Assembly (NCBI RefSeq): GCF_012939955.1
Contig: NZ_SPMY01000108.1
Location: 1-32,991 of the forward strand
DNA length: 32,991 bases
Direction of reading: 5' to 3'
Source of the DNA: Candidatus Accumulibacter phosphatis
Lineage (GTDB): Bacteria; Pseudomonadota; Gammaproteobacteria; Burkholderiales; Rhodocyclaceae
In this document: in pieces, positions 7,294-14,431 of the stretch
How the letters are laid out: each line of letters starts with the position of its first letter
Numbering within the stretch: the stretch's first letter is position 1
The notes under the pieces: model-generated
Seen by the model: only the letters and a program-made list of their open reading frames with translations
Told to the model about the DNA's origin: nothing
Databases searched by the model: none
Made by a program: the position numbers and the translations under genes

Positions 7294-7966
7294 CACCGAT
7301 CGCCCCCCATATCACCGCCTTTTTGCGCGAACGCCTTCCCCTGCAACGTGGCGCGAGCGAGCACACTTGCGACAGCTATGCCTACGCCTTCCAGTTGCTG
7401 TTCGAGTTTGCCGGCAAGCGACTGCGGCTTACGCCATCGGCGCTAAGTCTTGAGCAGATCGACGCCAAATTGGTGATGGACTTCCTGCAACACCTTGAAA
7501 CCGAGCGCCACAATGGCCCGCGCACGCGTAACGCCCGCTTGGTGGCGATCAAGTCCTTCATGCGCTTTATCGAGCATCGCGTGCCGGCGCTGCTGGAACA
7601 AAGCCGGCGCATTTTGGCGATCCCGGCGAAGCGCACCGATTCCCACTTGATCAGTTATTTGTCGATGGATGAGATGCAGACCGTTCTCAATGCGCCGGAT
7701 CTCCAGCGCCACGACGGCATCCGCGACCGCGCTATGCTCCACCTATGCTTCTCCGCCGGGTTGCGCGTTTCGGAACTGGTCAACCTGCCGATAAATGCGA
7801 TCGAGTGGCAACCATCGCCCAATGTGCGGATCATGGGCAAGGGCCGTCGGGAACGTTTGCTCCCACTCTGGAAGCAGACTTGCGTGGATTTGCGCGCGTG
7901 GTTGGCGGTGCGCGGTCCGGCGCCGGCGACGGAGTTGTTCGTTAATGCGCGCGGCCAGCCGCTAAC
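7290..7966 (+). pseudogene. ritC: RIT tyrosine recombinase C, 3' end removed by transposon insertion
   Basis: Starts at ATG 7290 overlapping the previous stop. About 225 residues remain: the N-terminal SAM-like domain (HTCDSYAYAFQLLFEFAGKR) and the first part of the catalytic domain with SAGLRVSEL (Arg) and MGKGRRERLLPL (Lys). The H-x-x-R, His and Tyr motifs are missing because the transposon starts at 7967 just after residues RGQPLT. The product cannot be an active recombinase. Confidence 0.85.
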
Positions 7967-8115
7967 TGTAGCGACGCAAAATGATGTCGGCCCAGACGCA
8001 CAATCAAGAGGGCTTTCTGACGCAAATTAGTTGAGACGGATAGCGACTCCAGACGCACATTCGGTGATTCTCAAACCACATTACGTGAGACGGACGCACA
8101 TTGTTGAGACGCTCA
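7967..8115. repeat. Left terminal inverted repeat, transposon copy 1
   Basis: 149 bp complementary to 11695-11843 except one base near 8009. It contains five copies of the motif GACGCAmAwT beginning at 7973, 7995, 8019, 8052 and 8093. Multiple end motifs of this kind are the transposase-binding sites in Tn7, Mu and Tn402-like elements. Confidence 0.9.
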
Positions 8116-8137
8116 ATCGCGTTCGCGGTGCGGAGGG

Positions 8138-9109
8138 TCACAGCGGCAGTCCCACTGCCCGCATTTCCTCGATGAGTTCCGTCGAGCGCTGCGGATTCAG
8201 CGTGCCGCGCAGCAGTTCGCGGATCTCCACCGGCTTCGCTTCGAACTGTTCGCATAAAGCGCGCACGTCGTACCCGTGCCGCGTCAGTTGGGGTTCCAGA
8301 TCATCAATGCGCCTCGACAGCACCGTCTCCACGATGGCGGCGTCGATTGGTTTCACACCGGCTTCAAAGCCTGCTTCGAAAGCGCGCACCAGGTGCCGCC
8401 CGATCTGCAGCGGGGTTTTGAGCCTTGCAGCCAGGAGAGTGGCCGCGTCGTCGGTCAGCACTGTGCCCGGCTCGACGCCCTCTTCGAGCGAGGCTTTCAT
8501 CGCCCAGTCGATGTAGTCGCGCTGCCGGTCGCGCAGACCCCCAAACTCGAAGATGGTAGTCCGATCTCCCACCTCCTCCATCTTGGGGCGGCGCAGGTCG
8601 TTCTTGAGCTTGGGATGCCCGATCAGAACGATCGCCAACTGCCCGCCGCCGTCTACGACCAGCTCAAGCAAGCGCTTCAAGGCGGTCAGGGTTTTCGGGT
8701 GCAGGTCGTGCGCGTCATCGACGAACAGCGCGACCGGTTTCTTGACCTTGCGGAATAGCTCCTGCAGATCCCGCTCGCGCCGCTCCGACTGGCTCGATAT
8801 CGTGACCGTCTTCTCCGTCGACAGATCGTAGAACAGTGCGGCGATCAGCAAGGGGACGGTGATTTTGGCCTTGTCCAGGGTCAAGGAGCGCGACACGATC
8901 ACGCGCCCCTCCTTATCGAGGCTGTCGCGCAGGCGCCGCGCGAGCGCGGTCTTGCCGGAGCCGATCACGGCGGTCAGCGCGATCAGACGCCCTCCCTGGA
9001 TCGCGGCTATCAGGTCGCGAGTCATTTGCTGGTGATGGTCGGTTTCGAAGAATCCAACATCCACGGGCGGACGCCTGAGGTGGTAGTGCCGCATGACTTC
9101 GGTGAGCAT
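8138..9109 (-). CDS. tniB: Transposition helper ATPase TniB
   Basis: The 323-residue AAA+ ATPase is expected to select target DNA and activate TniA, like MuB and TnsC. Walker A (GSGKTALA, from residue 50) and Walker B (ALFVDDAHDL, D131/D132) are intact. It starts by a TGATG overlap with the end of tniA and ends 22 bp from the left terminal repeat, so no tniQ follows. It is a near-identical copy of 30774-31745, differing visibly at one residue (VEPGTV here, VEPSTV there). Confidence 0.9.
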   Translation of the reverse strand: MLTEVMRHYHLRRPPVDVGFFETDHHQQMTRDLIAAIQGGRLIALTAVIGSGKTALARRLRDSLDKEGRVIVSRSLTLDKAKITVPLLIAALFYDLSTEKTVTISSQSERRERDLQELFRKVKKPVALFVDDAHDLHPKTLTALKRLLELVVDGGGQLAIVLIGHPKLKNDLRRPKMEEVGDRTTIFEFGGLRDRQRDYIDWAMKASLEEGVEPGTVLTDDAATLLAARLKTPLQIGRHLVRAFEAGFEAGVKPIDAAIVETVLSRRIDDLEPQLTRHGYDVRALCEQFEAKPVEIRELLRGTLNPQRSTELIEEMRAVGLPL

Positions 9110-10770
9110 CAGGCGATTCCTCCTTTGCGCCCCGCCGGGAAGCGGGTGCGAATGGTTGCAATAATGACGGGCCGTGACAGGGTTTCCGCGAGTAGTTGCG
9201 TGATGAAGGCGCGGTCCTCATCGCCGAGCTTCGCAAGCGGCAAGCGCAACTCCTCGGCGATGGCCTGCCGAGCCGCTACCGCATTGGGGAAGGTCAGTTC
9301 GTGGAAAGGGTCCGGACCGTCGAACGGCTTCGCCGGCGGCATGAGCGCGGCGCCCGGCGGGGCGCACACCACAATGTCGCTCTCTCCGCTCACCGCAGCA
9401 CGTGGGATGCTGATTTTCTCGGCCAACTGCGCCACCTGGTCGGCACGATGCTCACGCCGACTCTTGCGATGCTTGCGGTAGCGATGGATCGGGATCGGCC
9501 CGCCGACCGGCTGAAACGGGCCGTAGCGGTCGTCACCCAGTTCTGCGAAGAGTTCCTGATCAAACAAACCCCACCATACGATGACTTCCTCGCCGGCCAA
9601 TTCGGCATCCACCTCGTAGGTCACGCCCGCGACGGTCAGGCGGCAGTCGATCGCCACGGTACGCCGCTCCGGCTCGCGGGCGAAGGTGCAGAATCGTTCC
9701 CACGAACACATCGCCCGCAGCCCATCTGCGGGAAGGTGCGTGAGCCAGTCCTCCTGGCGGCTGTGGTCTTCGGTGCGGTGGTCCCGATGGTTGTACTTGA
9801 TCACGTAGTTGACGAGCCAGCGATTGGCCTCCGTTTCGGTCGCTGGCTTGTGAAAGTGATACAGCGTCTCGTGCGCTTCCTTCACCGTCCGGAAGGGACG
9901 CTCCACCTTGCCCTTGCTGCGCGCCGTGGTGCGTCGGCCGTCGCTATCGCGCGGCATATGCAGGATGACCTCGACGCCAAGGCACTCCATCACGCGACGG
10001 AACACTGCCGACTTACCGACCGGCCCGTTGTCCAGTTGGATCGCGCTCGGGATGCCCTGCAACGGATTTCCTGCTTCTTCCTTGGCTGACATGGCGTTGA
10101 ACAGAAACCTCAGCCCCGTCTCGACATCCTCGCCGTATACGCAGCGGTATTCCTGGTAGGCCACCCCCGAGCGATCGTCGACGACACTGAACAGCATCAG
10201 CATAGGCGCACCCTGCCGATCCGGATCGAGCCACGGTGGGGTTTCCAGCTCCTTCAGGTCTGACGGACTCATGTCGAAGTGCCACAGCGCATTTGCAAAT
10301 TCGGCCTGGAAGCGCACGGCCGGTGGCTCGCGCGTCATACGATCCCGGTCATAGCCCAGCCGTCGCAGGTGTCGATTGAGCGTGGATTCCGACAGCCGAC
10401 CTGGCGGAAGCTTCTCGAGTCCATCCGGCGTCTCAACACCGTACTCAACGAGCAGTTCGAGAATCCGGGCATTCGACAGGCAGCGCCCTTTTTTGTTGGT
10501 GGTGCGAACTTTCAGGGCAGCGACGATCTCGCACCAATGTTCGATTTCCACAGCCGGCATGATGCGCGGCTTGCCGCGATCTGCCCGGTGCGCGTCTTTC
10601 GGACGCCGATCGCCACGCAGAAGGCGATACAAGGTGGTCCGCGAGACCGCGTACAGGTTGGCCATCGAGTCCATCAGCACCAGGCGCTCCGGATGTCGTA
10701 TCGGCAAGGCCGCTAATCTGCGGCGCAAGGCCACGATCGCCTCCATCGGAACGGCGACACCGGCGCCCAC
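9109..10770 (-). CDS. tniA: DDE transposase TniA
   Basis: The 553-residue product is the strand-transfer enzyme. N-terminal helix-turn-helix regions (about residues 35-55 and 125-145, the latter LSESTLNRHLRRLGYDR) precede an rve-type core with D166 (LWHFDMSPS), D247 (AIQLDNGPVG) and E290 (RSKGKVERPFRT). A Mu-type C-terminal barrel follows (about 385-440). The start is GTG at 10770, overlapping the resolvase stop by one base. All motifs are intact. A copy missing the first half lies at 31745-32798. Confidence 0.92.
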   Translation of the reverse strand: MGAGVAVPMEAIVALRRRLAALPIRHPERLVLMDSMANLYAVSRTTLYRLLRGDRRPKDAHRADRGKPRIMPAVEIEHWCEIVAALKVRTTNKKGRCLSNARILELLVEYGVETPDGLEKLPPGRLSESTLNRHLRRLGYDRDRMTREPPAVRFQAEFANALWHFDMSPSDLKELETPPWLDPDRQGAPMLMLFSVVDDRSGVAYQEYRCVYGEDVETGLRFLFNAMSAKEEAGNPLQGIPSAIQLDNGPVGKSAVFRRVMECLGVEVILHMPRDSDGRRTTARSKGKVERPFRTVKEAHETLYHFHKPATETEANRWLVNYVIKYNHRDHRTEDHSRQEDWLTHLPADGLRAMCSWERFCTFAREPERRTVAIDCRLTVAGVTYEVDAELAGEEVIVWWGLFDQELFAELGDDRYGPFQPVGGPIPIHRYRKHRKSRREHRADQVAQLAEKISIPRAAVSGESDIVVCAPPGAALMPPAKPFDGPDPFHELTFPNAVAARQAIAEELRLPLAKLGDEDRAFITQLLAETLSRPVIIATIRTRFPAGRKGGIA

Positions 10771-11435
10771 TATGCGCTCCGCTGGACAGTGGATGCCGTG
10801 TCTGGTGATTCGTCGCCCGTTTCGGTGCGCAGCAAAGCAGTACCGGCGGCTTTCGGTGAACCATCACCGTTGACGTAGGTGTAAAGCGTGGTCGTCGTGA
10901 TGCCCAAGCGCTTGGCGACGTCGGCAGCAACGGCCTTTGGATCCGACAGGGCTGCCATCGCCATGGTCAGCATTGCTCGATCCATCTTGCGCGGACGCCC
11001 ACCCAAGCGCCCACGAGCACGTGCCGCCGCGAGACCCGCCTGGGTGCGCTCGGCAATCAGTTCGCGCTCGAATTCGGCGAAGGCTGCAAAGATGCCGAAG
11101 GCCAGTCGTCCATTGGCGGTGGTGGTGTCAATCTGCGCCCCGGCGCCGGTCAGTACCTTCAAGCCGATGCCCCGCACGCGCAAGTCTTCGGCGGTGTTGA
11201 CCAGGTGTCGAAGATCGCGCCCCAGGCGATCCAATTTCCAGAGGACGAGCGTGTTACCGGGCTGAAGCGCCTTGAGGCAGGCGATCAAGCCAGGACGCGC
11301 GTCATTGCGCCCTGAAGCCAGGTCTTCATAGATGCGCTCGGGGTCGACGCCCGCAACAAGCAGTGCATTGCGCTGCGGAGCTACCGTCTGGGAGCCATCG
11401 GACTTCGATACCCTGGCGTAGCCGATTAGCAGCAC
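10770..11435 (-). CDS. tniR: Serine resolvase of the transposon
   Basis: The 221-residue serine recombinase has catalytic Ser10 in YARVSKSDGSQ, the LDRLGRDLRHL signature, a G-FAAFAEFERELIAERT E-helix and a C-terminal Hin-type helix-turn-helix (VAADVAKRLGITTTTLYTYV). Its role is to resolve cointegrates at a res site, presumably in the 259 bp upstream (11436-11694). It has a longer C-terminus (TGDESPDTASTVQRSA) than minimal resolvases. It is the first gene of the operon. The second transposon copy lacks this gene. Confidence 0.92.
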   Translation of the reverse strand: MLLIGYARVSKSDGSQTVAPQRNALLVAGVDPERIYEDLASGRNDARPGLIACLKALQPGNTLVLWKLDRLGRDLRHLVNTAEDLRVRGIGLKVLTGAGAQIDTTTANGRLAFGIFAAFAEFERELIAERTQAGLAAARARGRLGGRPRKMDRAMLTMAMAALSDPKAVAADVAKRLGITTTTLYTYVNGDGSPKAAGTALLRTETGDESPDTASTVQRSA

Positions 11436-11694
11436 TTCTTCGCTCCGTCAGGAAACAAGGAGCATAGGATGCAATCTTGTGTTGATTTTAGCAACGGGTT
11501 TTCTGGTGACCCGTCGGAGCAAAAAGCTGCCGCCTGCTGCCCACCAGAAAACCGACCGTTTTCTTGGCGAGCCCCACTGTGAAATGGCGGGTGTGAGCCC
11601 TCCGAGCCGCGTAGGAAAGTCGAAATTCATCCAGACGTTCGGTACCGAGATTTCGTGAGTCCGCCGCCGTGACCGTCGGTGCCGCGAGCACGAG
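11436..11694. promoter_or_regulatory. Resolvase upstream region, likely res site
   Basis: No gene is seen in these 259 bp between the resolvase and the right terminal repeat, the standard place for res and the operon promoter. An inverted repeat GGTTTTCTGGTG (11497-11508) / CACCAGAAAACC (11542-11553) is the clearest structure. I could not assign the three res subsites. Confidence 0.45.
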
Positions 11695-11843
11695 TGAGCG
11701 TCTCAACAATGTGCGTCCGTCTCACGTAATGTGGTTTGAGAATCACCGAATGTGCGTCTGGAGTCGCTATCCGTCTCAACTAATTTGCGTCAGAAAGCCC
11801 CCTTGATTGTGCGTCTGGGCCGACATCATTTTGCGTCGCTACA
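11695..11843. repeat. Right terminal inverted repeat, transposon copy 1
   Basis: 149 bp mirror of 7967-8115, carrying the same five GACGCAmAwT motifs in inverse order and ending ...GTCGCTACA at 11843. At the one position where left and right ends differ, this end agrees with copy 2's left end at 30603. Confidence 0.9.
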
Positions 11844-11849
11844 GATAGG
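11844..11849. repeat. GATAGG, target duplication partner of 30597-30602
   Basis: These six bases directly follow the right end of transposon copy 1. The same six directly precede the left end of copy 2. Counting them once joins the two halves of the lipoprotein gene in frame. A 6-bp duplication is compatible with Tn552-type elements. Confidence 0.85.
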
Positions 11850-12038
11850 CGCAGCATGCGTCCCAGCTGGGTATCGGCTGGAAGCAACCCCGAACACTAC
11901 GAGTACTCGGCCACGCCAGAATTGCGTGCCACGGATGGCGCGGTGCTGCGATGCACCCTGACCTGGCCCGCCCGCCAGGCACCGGCGGGCTATTGCGAAA
12001 CGCGCGAGGGGACGCGCATTGCCGTCCGCTTCGATTAA
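11850..12038 (+). pseudogene. C-terminal half of the split lipoprotein gene
   Basis: This frame has no convincing start of its own. Joined after 30602 it continues the lipoprotein's reading frame (…QQHDR then RSMRPSWVSAGSNPEHYEY…) to TAA 12036-12038 and adds 62 residues, ending CETREGTRIAVRFD. Two cysteines (LRCTLTW and GYCETRE) may form a disulfide. The reconstructed protein has 141 residues and no family name that I recognise. It was interrupted by the transposon. Confidence 0.85.
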
Positions 12039-12087
12039 GCTGGTCGTCAATCACGAAGGGGTTGTAAGCCGGAACCGTCGAATTCCG

Positions 12088-12177
12088 TCATCCCCACGCC
12101 GGCCCTGCCACGAGCGTATCCAGGTCCAGGTCGATCACCGTGCCGTCGCTTTGGAACGTGTAGTACCCGTTCCACAT
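12088..12177 (-). CDS. Very small conserved-looking ORF or gene remnant (29 aa)
   Basis: MWNGYYTFQSDGTVIDLDLD followed by TLVAGPAWG reads like the end of a real protein, but I see no ribosome site and no longer frame upstream. It may be a remnant lying between the lipoprotein and the DinJ-YafQ pair. The rest of 12039-12229 shows nothing recognisable. Confidence 0.25.
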   Translation of the reverse strand: MWNGYYTFQSDGTVIDLDLDTLVAGPAWG

Positions 12178-12229
12178 CGGTGATTCCGCTCGCCGTATCC
12201 TTCATTTCCTTGTCACGGAGCCCGGCTGC

Positions 12230-12511
12230 TCACAGGCCAAGTTCGCTGTGCGAACCGAGACGGACGAGCTGGAGTACGTTGTCGTCCGGTTTTCTGTAAA
12301 TCAAGACCAAGTCGGGCTTGACGTGACAATCCCGGTGGTCCTTCCAATCCCCACTGAGCGAATGATCGTGGTGCTTGTCGGCCAGAACCTGATCATGGGC
12401 CAAGGCCGTGACGATGGCGACGAAGTCACTTTGCAGCGTTTGCCGGTGCGGTCCCTTGGTTTCGCGCTTGTAGTCACGCTTGAACTGGCCAGTGTGTTCA
12501 ATCTTCCGCAT
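12230..12511 (-). CDS. yafQ: YafQ-family mRNA interferase toxin
   Basis: The 93-residue product belongs to the YafQ branch of the RelE superfamily: N-terminal FKRDYKRETKG, then LADKHHDHSLSGDWKDHRDC and the HVKPDLVLIYRK core with conserved histidines. Such toxins cleave mRNA on the ribosome. The gene overlaps the end of its antitoxin gene by 14 bases and is read from the same promoter. It is intact and would stabilise the plasmid by post-segregational killing. Confidence 0.88.
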   Translation of the reverse strand: MRKIEHTGQFKRDYKRETKGPHRQTLQSDFVAIVTALAHDQVLADKHHDHSLSGDWKDHRDCHVKPDLVLIYRKPDDNVLQLVRLGSHSELGL

Positions 12512-12761
12512 TCAGGTCCGCCATCAGATCCTCGACGGTGGCGAACGACTTCAGGCCACCATTGCGCGCTTCCTTCATCGCCTCGATGGTTTCGACGTTC
12601 GGAACCAGTGGCTCGAACGGCAGTGCCTTCTCGCGGGCGACGCGGGTCAGCATGATGCGGAAGGCGTCCGACACGGTCAGCCCCATCGCCGCAAGCACGG
12701 CGGTCGCCTCTTCCTTAATGTGCTCGTCGATTCTGGCACGGACAACGGCATTTGCGGACAT
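12498..12761 (-). CDS. dinJ: DinJ/RelB-family antitoxin
   Basis: Starting at MSANAVVRARIDEHIKEEA (ATG 12761, preferred over an ATG 15 bases upstream because the family begins this way and GGAGG lies just before), the product has 87 residues. The N-terminal ribbon-helix-helix part (GLTVSDAFRIMLTRVAREKALPF) binds the operator; the tail (FATVEDLMADLNAED) should wrap the toxin. It pairs with the YafQ-like gene downstream. Confidence 0.85.
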   Translation of the reverse strand: MSANAVVRARIDEHIKEEATAVLAAMGLTVSDAFRIMLTRVAREKALPFEPLVPNVETIEAMKEARNGGLKSFATVEDLMADLNAED

Positions 12762-12784
12762 GATCTGATCCTCCAAGTTATTGA

Positions 12785-12797
12785 GCTACATTGTAGC
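12785..12797. promoter_or_regulatory. Operator-like palindrome of the dinJ-yafQ operon
   Basis: GCTACA-T-TGTAGC lies 24 bases upstream of the antitoxin start. It overlaps a possible minus-strand -10 element TACAAT. DinJ-type antitoxins repress their own promoters at such sites. No good -35 was found. Confidence 0.5.
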
Positions 12798-13016
12798 CCA
12801 CGAGACGCCAGGACGCATCCCTTGCGCTTTGGCCGGATGTCGCAAAACAAGTGTTTCCCACACGGACGGCAACGCGGCGCAAACGATGGTCTCGACAGGG
12901 CGAAAGCTGCACGGGAAACCGTGTCTGATAGGTCGGATGGCCGGAAACTTTGTCTCCGGCGTTTTCCGACTACGAAATGGCGGCTGGTGACACGGCTTGC
13001 TTGTTCTACCCCTTGT

Positions 13017-13138
13017 GGCGGCGATAGCCGGCTGCCTCGCAGAGCAGGATGTCCGTTGAGCACGCAGTGCGAATAAGGGCTTCGTGAAGAAGGACGACCC
13101 GCCTGCGGGTGGGCCTACTTCACATATCCTGCCCGGCC
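13017..13138 (+). other. oriT: IncP-like origin of transfer (oriT), copy 2
   Basis: Same organisation as the oriT at 3368-3488 but on the plus strand: CCTCGCAGAGCAGGAT, CCGTTGAGCAC, GTGCGAATAAGGG, the inverted repeat GTGAAGAAGG...CCTACTTCAC (13084-13123) and the nick motif ATATCCTG/CCCGG with nic between 13131 and 13132. It is the transfer origin of the 18.75-kb replicon. No relaxase gene lies anywhere on that replicon. Confidence 0.85.
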
Positions 13139-13245
13139 CTACAGCGTTATTACAGCGTTGTTACACCAGAAATAGAACGACACCGTGCGTTGTTTTATCG
13201 TTGTTCTACCTTTTTTTTACCGTTGTTTTACCGTTACTGCACCGT
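13137..13245. repeat. 11-bp unit array next to oriT copy 2
   Basis: Five clear units (13191, 13202, 13213, 13224, 13235; for example TGTTTTACCGT, the complement of ACGGTAAAACA) continue towards nic as degenerate units at 13180, 13169, 13148 and 13137, with one 10-bp unit at 13159. The register holds across almost the whole 109 bp although base identity decays. Confidence 0.65.
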
Positions 13246-13276
13246 TGTTTTGACAACACCAGCCCGGACAAACAAC

Positions 13277-13309
13277 GGCGACAAAGCGCTGTAACCACGC
13301 TTTGTCGCC
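13277..13309. repeat. Hairpin flanking the 11-bp array (oriT copy 2)
   Basis: Arms GGCGACAAAGCG (13277-13288) and CGCTTTGTCGCC (13298-13309) with loop CTGTAACCA. The stem is identical to 3216-3248. The 90 bp from here to the kfrA stop hold no recognisable feature. Confidence 0.6.
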
Positions 13310-13401
13310 GCCATGGCCCTCTTGCGGCCATCCAACCACCCCCCGCGCAACGACGAGTTCCCGAAGAAAGCTGCCTGGTTGCCGTGCCCACTTCGCCCGC
13401 G

Positions 13402-14049
13402 TTAAGCGCTTGAACGCGGTTTCTTAAGTGCCGTCAGCTCGCCCTGCAACCGGGCAGCTTCCACCGCAGCGGCCTGGGCTTCGGCACGGGCCGCCGTTGT
13501 TGCTTCGCGTTCGGCCATCTGTCGCGCATGGGCCCGCTCCAGTTCGCCCTTGAGGTCCTCGACCCGTGCCGCCAGTTCGCCGGCCTTCGCCTCGGCGGCG
13601 GCCATCCGTTCGGTCTGCGCCGCCCGTGCTGCCACGGCTTCGCGGAGTGCTTGTTCCTGCGCTGCAGCATGACTCTCGGCCTGCTCGCGCTCGGCCTCCA
13701 GTCGGCCGATCGCCTGCTCCGCCTGGTCAAGCTGCGTCTGGATCGCCGCAATCTCTTCCCGCGTCGCCGCCCGCAGCGCTTCCACCTGCTGTCCGGCCTG
13801 TTCGTCGAGCAGGCCCCAGAACTCCCGGCCGAGGCTCATCAGCCGGGCGACCGCGGGTTCCGGCAGTTCTACCGGCTGCCGCTGCTTTGGCGCCGCCTCC
13901 CGCCACTGGTCCAGGTAGCGCTTGACTGTCGTATAGCTGCCTCCGCCGATCTCTTCCTGCACGTTCAAGATGGTCGGTGCCGTGCCCTGGTCCGTCAGGG
14001 CCTGTGCCACCTCGAAAACACGTTCTTGCGTCACCAATGCCTTAGCCAT
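13402..14049 (-). CDS. kfrA: KfrA-like plasmid DNA-binding coiled-coil protein
   Basis: The 215-residue product has an N-terminal helix-turn-helix domain (about residues 1-60, VFEVAQALTDQGTAPTILNV then GGGSYTTVKRYLDQWR) followed by a long alanine/glutamate-rich coiled coil (about 75-205), the plan of KfrA from IncP and related plasmids. KfrA is an autoregulated nucleoid-like protein that supports stable inheritance. A strong inverted repeat just upstream (14078-14124) is the probable operator. The next gene upstream, also on the minus strand, encodes a primase. Confidence 0.88.
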   Translation of the reverse strand: MAKALVTQERVFEVAQALTDQGTAPTILNVQEEIGGGSYTTVKRYLDQWREAAPKQRQPVELPEPAVARLMSLGREFWGLLDEQAGQQVEALRAATREEIAAIQTQLDQAEQAIGRLEAEREQAESHAAAQEQALREAVAARAAQTERMAAAEAKAGELAARVEDLKGELERAHARQMAEREATTAARAEAQAAAVEAARLQGELTALKKPRSSA

Positions 14050-14077
14050 GATCTGATGTCCTTGAAATAGTGTTCTG

Positions 14078-14124
14078 AAATTATCGTTATTACGATAATA
14101 AGATTACGGTAATAACGATAATTT
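14078..14124. promoter_or_regulatory. Large inverted repeat upstream of kfrA, probable KfrA operator
   Basis: Perfect 16-base arms AAATTATCGTTATTAC (14078-14093) and GTAATAACGATAATTT (14109-14124) surround a 15-base AT-rich spacer. They lie 28 bases upstream of the kfrA start. KfrA proteins repress their own promoters, so this is the natural site. Confidence 0.7.
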
Positions 14125-14431
14125 AGCAAGAAATCCGCCTCAGAAAAGCCAATGCAACGGGGCACCGAACGGCCCGCCGCCGCAAAAACGGGCAGGCGCC
14201 CGATCGTGAGCCACCAGGCGGAGCGCGTGGGTAACGCACCGGGTTATGCAAGGGCTTGTCCACAGAAACCCGGGGTAGTCCAAGGTCACGCCAGACAAAG
14301 CCCGTAGAGCGCGCCAGGATGGTTTTAGATAGAGAGGGCTGGCCCAACCGGGAAAAACGCGCTCACGGCCCGCTGTGGCCGATTCCCGGGGTGCTCCGAG
14401 CGACGGGCCTCCCCCCGGCGGGGGCCTCCCC
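14125..14431. other. Intergenic stretch without a recognised gene
   Basis: No convincing coding sequence is seen in these 307 bp. A DnaA-box-like TTGTCCACA lies near 14254. A GC-rich hairpin of GGCCTCCCCC / GGGGGCC type near 14406-14426 could terminate transcription of the primase gene. Confidence 0.4.

Larger units (their letters stand above)
4982..7966 (+). mobile_element. RIT element (recombinases in trio), left part, cut by the transposon
   Basis: Three tyrosine recombinase genes in the same direction overlap by 7 and 4 bases (5151-6387, 6381-7293, 7290 onward), the hallmark of RIT elements. The left boundary is set at the end of the oriT-flank homology (4981); terminal repeats could not be verified because the right end is absent. 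The third gene is interrupted at 7966 by the transposon. The rest would be expected beyond the right end of the second transposon copy, outside this window. About 170 bp upstream of the first gene hold no recognisable gene. Confidence 0.7.
7967..11843 (-). mobile_element. Complete TniA-TniB-resolvase transposon (Tn552/Tn402-like), copy 1
   Basis: The 3,877-bp element is bounded by TGT...ACA ends with 149-bp terminal inverted repeats that differ at one base. Genes resolvase, tniA and tniB run on the minus strand with one-base overlaps. No tniQ gene is present: tniB ends 22 bp from the left repeat. That makes the gene set Tn552-like rather than Tn5053-like. The flanks do not match: GCTAAC at the left (in a RIT gene) and GATAGG at the right (in a lipoprotein gene). 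The partner of the right flank lies beside the second copy at 30597-30602. Confidence 0.9.
12836..13315 (+). repeat. OriT module, copy 2 (inverted partner of 3210-3668)
   Basis: It contains, in plus orientation, about 180 bp of conserved flank, the oriT core, the 11-bp array and the hairpin. It is about 20 bp longer than its partner because the array is longer and more diverged near nic. Similarity stops sharply at GATGTCGC (12836) and CCGCCATG (13315). Confidence 0.85.

Noticed and set aside
8004..8255. Minus-strand frame crossing the left transposon end
   Set aside because: It is mostly terminal repeat sequence; the same frame is present in copy 2 for the same reason and has no domain.
7962..11848. 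Simple insertion of transposon copy 1 with its own target duplication
   Set aside because: Left flank CTAAC or GCTAAC and right flank GATAGG differ. The right flank's partner is at copy 2.
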